This document shows positions 1 to 6,505 of a DNA stretch of 13,751 nt, in pieces (positions within the stretch are counted from its first letter, which is position 1; the number at the start of each line of letters is the position of its first letter). The position numbers and the translations under genes are program-made. The stretch spans positions 1 to 13,751 of the forward strand of contig CBFGWV010000116.1 of the NCBI GenBank assembly GCA_965652545.1, in the 5' to 3' direction. This DNA is from CBFGWV01 sp965652545. Lineage in GTDB: Bacteria > Pseudomonadota > Gammaproteobacteria > Competibacterales > Competibacteraceae. The notes below the pieces were generated by a model, which saw only the letters and a list, made by a program, of their open reading frames with translations, was not told the DNA's origin and ran no database searches.

Positions 1-55
1 CCGATCGCGCTCAGGGGAGCGCTCCTACGGGTGCCAGATGCGGGCTTGGCACCGG
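1..55 (-). repeat. REP-like palindrome, copy 1
   Basis: The core, read on the minus strand, is GTAGGA followed by the stem GCGCTC, the loop CCCT and the stem GAGCGC (plus-strand positions 7-28). Positions 1-28 are identical to 168-195, and similarity continues through a GGTGCC...CACCGG flank to about position 55. The copy may extend beyond the left edge. GTAGGAGC-headed palindromes of this kind are abundant extragenic repeats in Pseudomonas and related gammaproteobacteria. It lies downstream of pcaB and has no T-tract, so it is not a classical terminator. Confidence 0.75.
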
Positions 56-90
56 ACCGGCGACTGAAGATGCCACTGTCCTCGCAACCA

Positions 91-120
91 GCACCCGTAG
101 GAGCCCTGCCCTCAGGGCGA
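91..120 (+). repeat. REP-like palindrome, copy 2 (inverted orientation)
   Basis: GTAGGA at 97-102 is followed by the stem GCCCTG (103-108), the loop CCCT (109-112) and the stem CAGGGC (113-118). The head, the loop and the GCACCC flank match copies 1 and 3, but both arms of the stem have changed together so that pairing is kept. It is inverted relative to the two copies on either side, a BIME-like arrangement of alternating REP units. Confidence 0.75.
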
Positions 121-167
121 TTGCCCGATACACCACCGCACCCATCGAGGTTCAATAGCGGCCCGGG

Positions 168-223
168 CCGATCGCGCTCAGGGGAGCGCTCCTACAGGTG
201 CCGGATGGCGGGCTTGCCACCGG
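168..223 (-). repeat. REP-like palindrome, copy 3
   Basis: The first 28 bases (168-195) repeat positions 1-28 exactly: stem 174-179 and 184-189, loop 180-183, head TCCTAC 190-195. The following flank to 223 differs from copy 1 by a few substitutions and small indels. It ends about 22 bases from the stop codon of pcaB, so it would lie in the 3' end of the pca transcript and could stabilise it or limit read-through. That role is an inference. Confidence 0.75.
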
Positions 224-245
224 CTTGAACGATGCTGTGATCGCC

Positions 246-1592
246 TCAGCCGGGCGGGTTGCCGCCCCGCCCGCCGTTTAACATCGCCAACACCCGATCG
301 ACCAGCAGCCCCGCCGCCCCGGTTTGCCGCTTCGGGTCGTGCAGGGCGTCCCAGTCGATGGGCAGGTCGCAGTCCCTGCGGAGGATGTCGATCAAATGGG
401 CATCGGCGCGGACACTGGCACAAGCGGTCTTGACCTGCGCCTGGGCGTCGGCTAGGGGCATGTGGGCGGCGAGGGCGAAGGCGGCGGCTTCGGCCAGGAT
501 AAGGCCGTTGGACGATTCAATGTTGGCCTGTATGCGCTGGTGGTCGGCGTCCAGCGATGTGCACAGCACCTCGGCATGGCCCAGTGCGGCGCCGGTGGCG
601 GCGAGCATTTGCGGCAGAACCAGCCATTCCTGGCTCCAGGCGGCGCCGTCGCGTTCGTGGGTATGAAGCAGGGTCTGGTGCAGGCTGCCAAGCAGTGCAC
701 CGTTGTGGCGGGCCAGGGCGACCAGGGTTTCGGCGCTGACCGGGTTGGCCTTGTTGGGCATGGTGGAGGAGCCGCCGCCAGTGCCGGCATGGACTTCGCC
801 GATTTCGGACTGGCCGAGCAGGATGAGGTCGGCGCCGATCTTGCCCAGGCTGCCGCTGACGAGACTCAGCCAGCCGCCGAGTTCGGCCACGTTGTCGCGT
901 TGGTTGTGCCAGGGCAGGGGCGGGGCGTGCAAACCCAGGCGGCCGGCGAGGGCGTCCATGAGGGCAGGGCCATACGGGCCGTAGACCGATAAGCTGCCCA
1001 CGGCCCCACCGAGTTGAACGGCAAGCAGGCGCGGTCTGAGTTCGCCCAGGCGGTCACGGTGACGCAACAACGGTGCCAGCCAGCCGGCGATCTTCAACCC
1101 CAGCGTCGTCAGCGTGGCCTGTTGCGAGCGGGTGCGCGCCGCGATGGGGGTGTCGCGGTGACGCCGGGCGCACCCGGCCAAGGTGTCGATGATGGTCTGC
1201 AAGCGGGCGTCGAGCACCGCGAGCGTATCGCGCAGTTGCAGGACAAGGCCGGTGTCCATGATGTCCTGGCTGGTGGCGCCCCAGTGCACGAAGCGTTGGT
1301 GTGGCGCCCCGACGGCCTGGCGCAGGGCCTTGACCAGGGCGGGCACAGGGATGCCGTCGCGCGCGGTTGCGGCGGCCAGGCCGGCGGGCTCTGGCGTGAG
1401 GGTTTCGGCTGCCGTCGCGATGGCCGCGGCGGCGTCGGGGGGGATGATGCCGAGCGCCCCCTGGGCCTGAGCCAGGGCGGCTTCGACACGCAGCATGGCG
1501 TGTAGGACGGCGCTGTCGGAGAACGTGTCCGTCACTTCGGGCGCGGCGAACAAGCCGCCCAGCAGGATGGAGTCGAATGGGCCGATCGCCAT
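246..1592 (-). CDS. pcaB: 3-carboxy-cis,cis-muconate cycloisomerase
   Basis: This enzyme closes the ring-cleavage product 3-carboxy-cis,cis-muconate to 4-carboxymuconolactone, the second step of the protocatechuate branch of the 3-oxoadipate pathway, in the cytoplasm. The 448-residue protein belongs to the fumarase/argininosuccinate lyase superfamily. It shows HWGATSQDIMDT at about 103-114, RTRSQQAT at 153-160 and the superfamily signature GGGSSTMPNKANP at 272-284. The N-terminal stretch through LLGGLF and the length both fit PcaB. The ATG at 1592 has a GGAGAGG ribosome site just upstream and follows the pcaG stop by 23 bases. It is the last gene of the pcaDCHGB operon. The C-terminal tail NGGRGGNPPG is low-complexity, as is common for this enzyme. 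I am confident of the family and, from its neighbours, of the exact function. Confidence 0.96.
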   Translation of the reverse strand: MAIGPFDSILLGGLFAAPEVTDTFSDSAVLHAMLRVEAALAQAQGALGIIPPDAAAAIATAAETLTPEPAGLAAATARDGIPVPALVKALRQAVGAPHQRFVHWGATSQDIMDTGLVLQLRDTLAVLDARLQTIIDTLAGCARRHRDTPIAARTRSQQATLTTLGLKIAGWLAPLLRHRDRLGELRPRLLAVQLGGAVGSLSVYGPYGPALMDALAGRLGLHAPPLPWHNQRDNVAELGGWLSLVSGSLGKIGADLILLGQSEIGEVHAGTGGGSSTMPNKANPVSAETLVALARHNGALLGSLHQTLLHTHERDGAAWSQEWLVLPQMLAATGAALGHAEVLCTSLDADHQRIQANIESSNGLILAEAAAFALAAHMPLADAQAQVKTACASVRADAHLIDILRRDCDLPIDWDALHDPKRQTGAAGLLVDRVLAMLNGGRGGNPPG

Positions 1593-1615
1593 GGGGTACC
1601 TCTCCAGTCCGTGCC

Positions 1616-2206
1616 TCAGACGTCGAAGAATACCGTTTCGCGCTCCCCTTGCATGTGGATATCCCAGCGATAGACGACGCCTTCGTCGTCGACCTCTCGT
1701 CGTGCGATGAGGGTGGCGCGGCGTTCGGCGGGCACGGAGGTCAGCACCGGGTCGGCGGCATTGGCGGCGGCCTCGTCGTCGAAGTAAACGCGGGTGTAGA
1801 CATGCGATAGCAGCCCGCGCATGAACACCAGCACGTCGATGTGGGGGGCAAGCCCGGGTGCGGTGGCAGCGGGTTTGACGGTGTCGAAGACAAAGCGCAG
1901 CAACGCATCGGTGCCCGTGCCGGCGCGGGCGAATCCCTGAAAGGCATCGCTGTCGGCAGCGAAGGCCGCCGGCTCCGCGTAGCGCCCCGAGGAGTCCGCC
2001 TGCCAGATCTCGATCATCGCATCGTCGATCGGCGCGCCGGTGTCGTCGATCACCCGTCCGGCCAGGCGGATGCGTGGCCCGGGGTCGTCCCCGGTACGCA
2101 CGCGCGGCGTGGCCAGCGCGGTGAACGGGTAACCGTACTGCACGGCGGTCAGGCCATAGGCGAAGAACGGCCCGACGGTTTGCGAGGGTGTCTGCGGCAG
2201 GCTCAT
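1616..2206 (-). CDS. pcaG: Protocatechuate 3,4-dioxygenase, alpha subunit
   Basis: This is the alpha subunit of the non-haem Fe(III) intradiol dioxygenase that opens protocatechuate between carbons 3 and 4 to give 3-carboxy-cis,cis-muconate. The 196-residue protein starts with the alpha-subunit hallmark TPSQTVGPFF (residues 6-15) and has the intradiol core motif IEIWQAD at 65-71, with HIDVLVF near 122-128. The alpha chain lacks the paired-histidine iron site of the beta chain, as expected. The ATG lies three bases after the pcaH stop, which suggests translational coupling and fixed stoichiometry. The length is normal for PcaG (about 200 residues). PcaG and PcaH arise from one ancestral intradiol dioxygenase, so the two chains look alike, but the N-terminal motif settles which is which. 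Confidence 0.97.
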   Translation of the reverse strand: MSLPQTPSQTVGPFFAYGLTAVQYGYPFTALATPRVRTGDDPGPRIRLAGRVIDDTGAPIDDAMIEIWQADSSGRYAEPAAFAADSDAFQGFARAGTGTDALLRFVFDTVKPAATAPGLAPHIDVLVFMRGLLSHVYTRVYFDDEAAANAADPVLTSVPAERRATLIARREVDDEGVVYRWDIHMQGERETVFFDV

Positions 2207-2209
2207 GGA

Positions 2210-2905
2210 TCAGCCCTCCATGGGGGTGTCGCGCGGGCCGCGCAAGACGATGTCAAAGACATAGCCCAAGGCGATGCCCGGCTCGGTGACCTCGATGTCA
2301 AAGCGAGATATCAGCCGCTCGCGTGCCCGTTCCGGCACGGCGTTGAAGATCGGGTCCAGCGGCAGCAGCGGGTCGCCGGGGAAGTACATCTGGGTTACCA
2401 GGCGGCTGGCCCAGGCCGGGCCGAACAGTGACAAGTGGATATGCTGCGGACGCCAGGCGTTGTAGTGATTGCCCCAGGGGTAGGCGCCGGGTTTGATGGT
2501 GCGGAAGCGGTACACCCCCTGGGCGTCGGTGACGCAACGGCCGGCGCCGAAGAAGTTCGGGTCCAGCGGTGCGTCGTGCCGGTCGCGCGTGTGGATATAG
2601 CGGCCGGCCGCGTTGGCCTGCCAGATCTCGACCACGGTGTTCGGCTGTGGCCGGCCGCGCTGGTCGAGCACCCGCCCGGTGACGATGATGCGTTCGCCCA
2701 GGGGCTCCCCACCGCTGGCGCCGTTGCGGGTGAGGTCGGCATCGCCGTCGACGACGCAGTCGGCGCCAAAAGCCGGTCCGCTGCGCTCCGCGATCGTGTG
2801 CGCCAGCGGCAGCAGCGGTTTGGACGGCCCGCGCAGCAGCGTCGATTTGTAGGCTGGGTGCACCAGCGGCGGATGGCTGCTCCAGTCGCGCGCATCGAAT
2901 GTCAT
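2210..2905 (-). CDS. pcaH: Protocatechuate 3,4-dioxygenase, beta subunit
   Basis: This is the catalytic, iron-carrying subunit of protocatechuate 3,4-dioxygenase. The 231-residue protein carries all four Fe(III) ligands expected from the Pseudomonas enzyme: Tyr103 (GRYIH), Tyr142 (GAYPWGN), and His155 and His157 (RPQHIHLS). Other family blocks are GERIIVTGRVLDQRGRP (70-86), VVEIWQAN (91-98) and LDPNFFGAGRC (114-124). The ATG at 2905 overlaps the pcaC stop in an ATGA tetranucleotide, a typical coupling arrangement, and pcaG follows after three bases. All key residues are intact, so an active enzyme is likely. Confidence 0.97.
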   Translation of the reverse strand: MTFDARDWSSHPPLVHPAYKSTLLRGPSKPLLPLAHTIAERSGPAFGADCVVDGDADLTRNGASGGEPLGERIIVTGRVLDQRGRPQPNTVVEIWQANAAGRYIHTRDRHDAPLDPNFFGAGRCVTDAQGVYRFRTIKPGAYPWGNHYNAWRPQHIHLSLFGPAWASRLVTQMYFPGDPLLPLDPIFNAVPERARERLISRFDIEVTEPGIALGYVFDIVLRGPRDTPMEG

Positions 2906-3315
2906 GACGTCGTCTCCTGGGTGTCGCCGTCCAACTCGTCGAAGGTCTGGCGGGCCAGCTTGATCGCCGTATTGGCGGCCGGTACCCCGGCGTACACGGC
3001 CACGTGCAACAGCACCTCGCGCACATCGTCACGCGTGGTCCCGGTATTGCGCGAGGCGCGCACGTGCATGGCCAGCTCTTCGTGATGCCCCAGTGCGGCA
3101 AGCAACGCGATGGTCAGCATCGAGCGTTCGCGCGGGGTCAGGCCCTCACGGCTCCACACCGAGCCCCAGGCGCCCTCGGTGATGAAGCGCTGAAAATCGC
3201 CGTCGAAGACGCTCTTGCGCGCCTCGGCCTGGTCCACGTGGGCGTCACCCAGCACGGCGCGGCGGGTCTTCATGCCCGTGGTGTAGCGATCGTTGTCCCC
3301 GTCCGACTCAGCCAA
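2902..3315 (-). CDS. pcaC: 4-carboxymuconolactone decarboxylase (TTG start)
   Basis: PcaC decarboxylates 4-carboxymuconolactone to 3-oxoadipate enol-lactone. The 137-residue protein is a full-length CMD/AhpD-fold PcaC, with RYTTGMKTRRAVLG (10-23), GAWGSVWSREGL (48-59), EELAMHVRA (80-88) and YAGVPAANTA (108-117). The start is TTG at 3315. The first ATG (3273) would remove the conserved RY..GM..R region found near the N-terminus of PcaC proteins, and no other ATG or GTG lies between the two. A strong AGGAGG ribosome site at 3322-3327 sits six bases before the TTG, inside the end of pcaD, which it overlaps by eight bases. At its other end it overlaps pcaH by ATGA. Confidence 0.95.
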   Translation of the reverse strand: MAESDGDNDRYTTGMKTRRAVLGDAHVDQAEARKSVFDGDFQRFITEGAWGSVWSREGLTPRERSMLTIALLAALGHHEELAMHVRASRNTGTTRDDVREVLLHVAVYAGVPAANTAIKLARQTFDELDGDTQETTS

Positions 3316-4102
3316 GCCCCACCTCCTGCAGCAGTGCGCCTATGTGTTGCGATACCGCCTGCGGTGCATCGACGCAGGGCAGGTGGCCGGCACCGGGCAC
3401 CGCGACGAAACGGGCGCCTGGAATGTCTGCGGCCATGGCCTGGACCAGCGCCGGCGGTGTCGCCTGGTCTTCGCTGCCGGCCAGGCACAGCGTGGGGACG
3501 TCGATCACCGTGGTGTGAGCGGTGAGGTCGGCATCGCGAATCGCCGCACAGGTGGCGGTGTAGCCGCTAGGCGAGGTGCGCAGCAGCATGTTGCGCATCA
3601 GCGCCAAGCGGTCCGGCTCATGGCTGGCGAACGACGGCGGGAACCAGCGCTCGAGCACCGCATCGGCGATGGCCATCATGCCGCCGCCCGCCACCGCGGC
3701 GATACGGGTGTTCCAGGCCTCGGCCGTGCCGATGCGCGGGGCCGTGTCGCACAACACCAAGGCCTTCAGCCCGATCGGCCGTTTGGCGGCCCAGCGCAGG
3801 GCGATCTGGCCACCCACCGACAAGCCGACCAGCGCCACCGGCCGGCAGCCCAAGCCATCGAGGATCGCCGCAAGATCGGCGACGTGATCGTCGATGCCGA
3901 ACGCCCCCGCAGCCGTGTCCGACAGCCCCTGGCCGCGCGCGTCGTAGCGGATACAGCGGCAGGTCGGCGACAGATCGTCCACCACCGCGTCCCAGATCCG
4001 CAGGTCAGTGCCCAACGAGTTGACGAACACCACCGCCGGTGCCCCCCGCTCACCCTGATCGCTGATATGGAACGTCGCGTTGCGTGCTCGAATCGCCTGC
4101 AT
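3308..4102 (-). CDS. pcaD: 3-oxoadipate enol-lactonase
   Basis: PcaD hydrolyses 3-oxoadipate enol-lactone to 3-oxoadipate, the point where the catechol and protocatechuate branches meet. The 264-residue alpha/beta-hydrolase has a complete catalytic triad: nucleophile Ser95 in GLSVGG (93-98), acid Asp212 (GSEDQATPP) and His240 (GAGH). YDARGQGLSD at 53-62 is another family motif. The ATG at 4102 has only a weak purine-rich site (GGGAAAG) ahead of it. It is the first gene of the pcaDCHGB operon and is transcribed divergently from pcaQ, with a 242-base control region between them. Because the 3-oxoadipate CoA-transferase and thiolase genes are missing here, its product must be processed by enzymes encoded elsewhere. 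Confidence 0.95.
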   Translation of the reverse strand: MQAIRARNATFHISDQGERGAPAVVFVNSLGTDLRIWDAVVDDLSPTCRCIRYDARGQGLSDTAAGAFGIDDHVADLAAILDGLGCRPVALVGLSVGGQIALRWAAKRPIGLKALVLCDTAPRIGTAEAWNTRIAAVAGGGMMAIADAVLERWFPPSFASHEPDRLALMRNMLLRTSPSGYTATCAAIRDADLTAHTTVIDVPTLCLAGSEDQATPPALVQAMAADIPGARFVAVPGAGHLPCVDAPQAVSQHIGALLQEVGLG

Positions 4103-4115
4103 GAGCTTTCCCGCT

Positions 4116-4191
4116 ATGGACAGGTATGGCGAGAATGTCGGAGAAATGATTGGTTATGTAAAATTACATTTGTGGACGAAACTATAACCAA
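4116..4191 (-). promoter_or_regulatory. Candidate PcaQ-controlled promoter/operator of pcaDCHGB
   Basis: An 8-base inverted pair, TTGGTTAT (4150-4157) and ATAACCAA (4184-4191), brackets a dyad ATGTAA-AA-TTACAT (4156-4169). ATAACC is the conserved half of the PcaQ site described in Sinorhizobium/Agrobacterium (ATAACC-N4-GGTTAA). A possible -10 hexamer, CATACC on the minus strand (4123-4128), would put these elements about 35 to 75 bases upstream of transcription start, where LysR-type activators usually bind. The match is partial and the start site is not proven. Confidence 0.45.
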
Positions 4192-4237
4192 ACACCGCTG
4201 TGGAATACCCAGCCGCCAAATACCGAGCACGGAGGCT

Positions 4238-4262
4238 CCCCTCTCCCGCCAGGGGAGAGGGG
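4238..4262. repeat. Perfect intergenic inverted repeat
   Basis: CCCCTCTCCC (4238-4247) and GGGAGAGGGG (4253-4262) form a perfect 10-bp stem with a 5-base loop GCCAG. It lies between the divergent genes pcaD and pcaQ, so it terminates neither of them, and no T-tract follows. C/T-rich palindromes of this form recur between genes in many proteobacteria. Its function is not evident. Confidence 0.55.
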
Positions 4263-4264
4263 CT

Positions 4265-4293
4265 TTGTGGCCGACCTGACCGGAATCCATAAG
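4265..4293 (+). promoter_or_regulatory. Candidate sigma-70 promoter of pcaQ
   Basis: TTGTGG (4265-4270) and CATAAG (4288-4293) are 17 bases apart and match the -35 and -10 consensus at 3/6 and 4/6 positions. Transcription would begin near 4300, just before the CTTAAAA repeat and about 45 bases ahead of the pcaQ start codon. This rests on spacing and weak hexamers only. Confidence 0.3.
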
Positions 4294-4300
4294 AGCCAGA

Positions 4301-4328
4301 CTTAAAACCTAAAACTTAAAACTTAAAA
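4301..4328. repeat. Short tandem repeat, CTTAAAA unit
   Basis: Four consecutive CTTAAAA-like units, one with the variant CCTAAAA, make an AT-rich island in otherwise GC-rich DNA, ending six bases before the pcaQ ribosome site (AAAGGA, 4334-4339). It would lie in the pcaQ leader. Slippage could change the leader length, but nothing shows that it does. Confidence 0.6.
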
Positions 4329-4344
4329 CCCTCAAAGGACCCCC

Positions 4345-5271
4345 ATGCGCGGCCTGGATCAACGCATCAAATACCGACACCTGCTCTGTTTCCTCGAGGT
4401 CGCCCGGCAGAAAAGCGTGGTGAAGGCCGCCGCCCTGCTGAATATCACCCAGCCGGCCGCCTCCAAGACGCTGCGCGAGCTCGAAGAAGTGCTGTCGGTG
4501 CGTCTGTTCGATCGCAGCAAACGCGGTATCCAGCTCACCCGCTTCGGCGAGGTCTTCCTGCGTTATGCGGGGGCCAGCGTCACGGCCTTGCGCCAGGGGG
4601 TGGACTCCATCACCCAGGCCCGCGCCAAGGGGCAGTTCACTATTGCCATTGGCGCGTTGCCCACCGTGGCCGCGCGTATCATGCCCGAGGCCGTGCAGGC
4701 GGCGCGTGCCGACGGCTTGGAGAGCAACGTCAAGATCGTGACCGGCATGAATACGGTATTGCTGTCGCAGTTGCGGGTCGGCGAGCTCGATCTGGTCGTC
4801 GGCCGCCTGGCCGAGCCGGAGCTGATGACCGGGCTGGCGTTCGAGCATCTGTACTCCGAGCCGGTGGTGTTCGTCGTGCGCCGCGGGCACCCGCTGCTGG
4901 ACGATGCACTGTTCGACCTGGGGCGCATCCGTGACTTCACCGTGCTCATGCCCACCGAAGACTCGATCATTCGACCGGTGGTCGATCGACTGCTGATCGC
5001 CCACGGTGTGGGTGCGATTCCCGACCAGATCCAATCCGTCTCCATGGCCTTCGGCCGCAAGTACGCGCGCATCTCCGATGCCATCTGGATCATCTCGCGC
5101 GGCGTGGTGGCCGACGACCTTGCCGAGGGTGCACTGGTCGCCCTGCCGGTGGACACCGCCGACACCAAAGGACCGGTCGGCTTGACGCTGCGGGCCGACA
5201 CCCCACCGGGCCCGGGTACGCTATTTTTGATGCAGACCATCCGGGCGGTTGTCGCCCGCGATCAGCAATAA
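4345..5271 (+). CDS. pcaQ: LysR-type regulator of the protocatechuate operon
   Basis: This 308-residue LysR-family protein has an N-terminal winged helix-turn-helix (about 7-66), with RIKYRHLLCFLEVARQ at 7-22 and ITQPAASKTLRELE at 34-47. A C-terminal co-inducer domain follows from about residue 95. The opening is characteristic of PcaQ, and it is divergent from pcaDCHGB, the classic pcaQ arrangement. In Agrobacterium, PcaQ activates this operon in response to the pathway intermediate 3-carboxy-cis,cis-muconate. The ATG at 4345 has AAAGGA five bases upstream. The TRAP-pobA operon begins 123 bases downstream in the same direction, and its leader carries PcaQ-like motifs. GalR/GbpR-type LysR proteins share this fold, but the location makes PcaQ the best call. 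Confidence 0.9.
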   Translation: MRGLDQRIKYRHLLCFLEVARQKSVVKAAALLNITQPAASKTLRELEEVLSVRLFDRSKRGIQLTRFGEVFLRYAGASVTALRQGVDSITQARAKGQFTIAIGALPTVAARIMPEAVQAARADGLESNVKIVTGMNTVLLSQLRVGELDLVVGRLAEPELMTGLAFEHLYSEPVVFVVRRGHPLLDDALFDLGRIRDFTVLMPTEDSIIRPVVDRLLIAHGVGAIPDQIQSVSMAFGRKYARISDAIWIISRGVVADDLAEGALVALPVDTADTKGPVGLTLRADTPPGPGTLFLMQTIRAVVARDQQ

Positions 5272-5278
5272 CTCCGTG

Positions 5279-5334
5279 GGTATGTAATACCGTCTATTAG
5301 TCATTTTTCAATAACCGCACGGACGCATCATACT
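5279..5334 (+). promoter_or_regulatory. Candidate PcaQ-type operator and promoter of the TRAP-pobA operon
   Basis: Between pcaQ and dctP there is a dyad GGTAT-GTA-ATACC (5279-5291), then ATAACC-N4-GG (5311-5322), which agrees with the first eight fixed positions of the published ATAACC-N4-GGTTAA PcaQ site but not with the final TTAA. A -10-like CATACT follows (5329-5334). The stretch beginning GGGTATGTAATA matches 10 of 12 bases with the pcaD-side GGTTATGTAAAA (4152-4163). Common control by PcaQ is inferred from these similarities. Confidence 0.4.
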
Positions 5335-5394
5335 CGTGGGGCCCACATCCAAGACGTCGCCCGACGACGCGTTTCCAAAGGAGAGCCTCAAGTC

Positions 5395-6426
5395 ATGAAT
5401 GCCTTGCGATGGTTATGTGTCCCGGTCGTGGCCTTGACGGCGCTGACCGCCCCGGCCCAGGCCCAGGAGGTCACCCTCACGGTTCATCATTTCCTAAGCG
5501 CCAAGTCCCCGGCCCACACCCAGCTCATCGAGCCCTGGGCCCAGCGTTTGCAGGAGCAATCCGGTGGCCGTATTGCCGTGGAAATATTCCCCTCGATGAC
5601 CATGGGCGGAAAGCCGCCCGAGCTGTACCGCCAGGTGCGCGACGGGGCGGTGGATGTGGTGTGGACGGTCACCGGCTACACACCGGGGGTGTTCCCCCGC
5701 TCGGAGGTGTTCGAGCTGCCGACCGTCCATGAAGGCTCGGCTCTGGCGACCAACCTGGCCATCCAGGACAACTTTGCACTGATCGCCGATGACTTCACGG
5801 ACATCAAGCCGTTGCTCATCCATGTCCATGCCGGCAACGCCATGCACCTGCGCGATACACCGGTAAACGCCCTGGCCGACGTGGCCGGCATGAAACTGCG
5901 CACCCCCTCGCGCACCGGTGGCTGGATGATTGAAGCCTGGGGCGCCGAGCCCGTCGGCATGCCGGTGCCCTCGTTGCCCGAGGCCTTGTCCAAAGGTGCG
6001 GTGGACGGTGCCCTGGTACCGTTCGAGGTCATGGCACCGCTGGGGCTGCATGAGCTGACGGCGTATTCGGTGGAAGGCCCGGGGGCTGCGCGTTTCGGCA
6101 CCGCGGTGTTCATGTTCGCGATGAACAAGGAACGCTACGACGCCTTGCCCGATGACCTCAAGGCGATCATCGACGCCAACGCCGGTGCCACACTGGCCGA
6201 AGAGGCCGGGCGCGTCTGGGATGCGATCGAAGCGCCCGGCAAGGCGATGCAGACCGATTCGGGCGGCGAGATCATCACCTTGTCCGCTGAGGCCAAGGCC
6301 GCGTTCGATGCCGCCGGTGAAACCGTGGTGCAGCGCTGGATCGACGAGGCCAACGCCGCCGGCCTGGATGGCGCCGCTCTGGTGGACGCGGCGCGCGCCG
6401 GCATCGCCGGCCACAGCGTGCAGTAA
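5395..6426 (+). CDS. TRAP transporter substrate-binding protein (DctP family), probably for an aromatic acid
   Basis: This is the periplasmic solute receptor of a tripartite ATP-independent periplasmic transporter, which delivers an organic acid to the DctQM permease for Na+- or H+-driven uptake. The 343-residue protein has a Sec signal peptide with a likely cut after AQA (residue 23). The mature part shows the DctP pattern, including SGGRIAVEIFPS (56-67), LYRQVRDGAVDVVW (77-90) and GMKLRTPSRTGGWM (165-178). Arg169 of the LRTPS motif corresponds to the arginine that binds the substrate carboxylate in this family. AAAGGAG (5377-5383) precedes the ATG. The co-directional pobA and the adjacent pca genes point to 4-hydroxybenzoate, protocatechuate or a related aromatic acid as ligand. 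That is inferred from context, because the sequence alone does not fix the ligand. Confidence 0.9.
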   Translation: MNALRWLCVPVVALTALTAPAQAQEVTLTVHHFLSAKSPAHTQLIEPWAQRLQEQSGGRIAVEIFPSMTMGGKPPELYRQVRDGAVDVVWTVTGYTPGVFPRSEVFELPTVHEGSALATNLAIQDNFALIADDFTDIKPLLIHVHAGNAMHLRDTPVNALADVAGMKLRTPSRTGGWMIEAWGAEPVGMPVPSLPEALSKGAVDGALVPFEVMAPLGLHELTAYSVEGPGAARFGTAVFMFAMNKERYDALPDDLKAIIDANAGATLAEEAGRVWDAIEAPGKAMQTDSGGEIITLSAEAKAAFDAAGETVVQRWIDEANAAGLDGAALVDAARAGIAGHSVQ

Positions 6427-6445
6427 ACGCGCCGTGTTCCGCGGG

Positions 6446-6466
6446 GGCGCCACGCCGGTGGGCGCC
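6446..6466 (+). other. Candidate stem-loop between dctP and dctQ
   Basis: GGCGCCAC (6446-6453), loop GCCG, then GTGGGCGCC (6458-6466) form an 8-bp stem with one bulged G in the 79-base gap after the dctP stop. Hairpins at this place in transporter operons often protect the binding-protein message so that it is made in excess over the permeases. There is no T-tract, so full termination is unlikely. The role is inferred. Confidence 0.35.
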
Positions 6467-6505
6467 TCTGCCTCCGACTCCCGAAAAGACGAGGTCCGCG
6501 ACGCA

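Noticed and set aside
1..245. CRISPR array made of the spaced repeats
   Set aside because: There are only three copies in alternating orientation with self-complementary cores and unequal spacing. This is REP-type organisation, and no cas gene is present.
3231..3273. ATG 3273 as the start of pcaC
   Set aside because: It removes a conserved N-terminal stretch and has no good ribosome site, unlike the TTG at 3315.
4238..4262. Intrinsic terminator between pcaD and pcaQ
   Set aside because: The hairpin is strong, but both genes point away from it and no T-tract follows. Kept only as an inverted repeat.
6152..6505. N-terminal extension of dctQ into dctP
   Set aside because: The extra 118 codons are a shifted frame of dctP. 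The family length and the first membrane segment fit the ATG at 6506.
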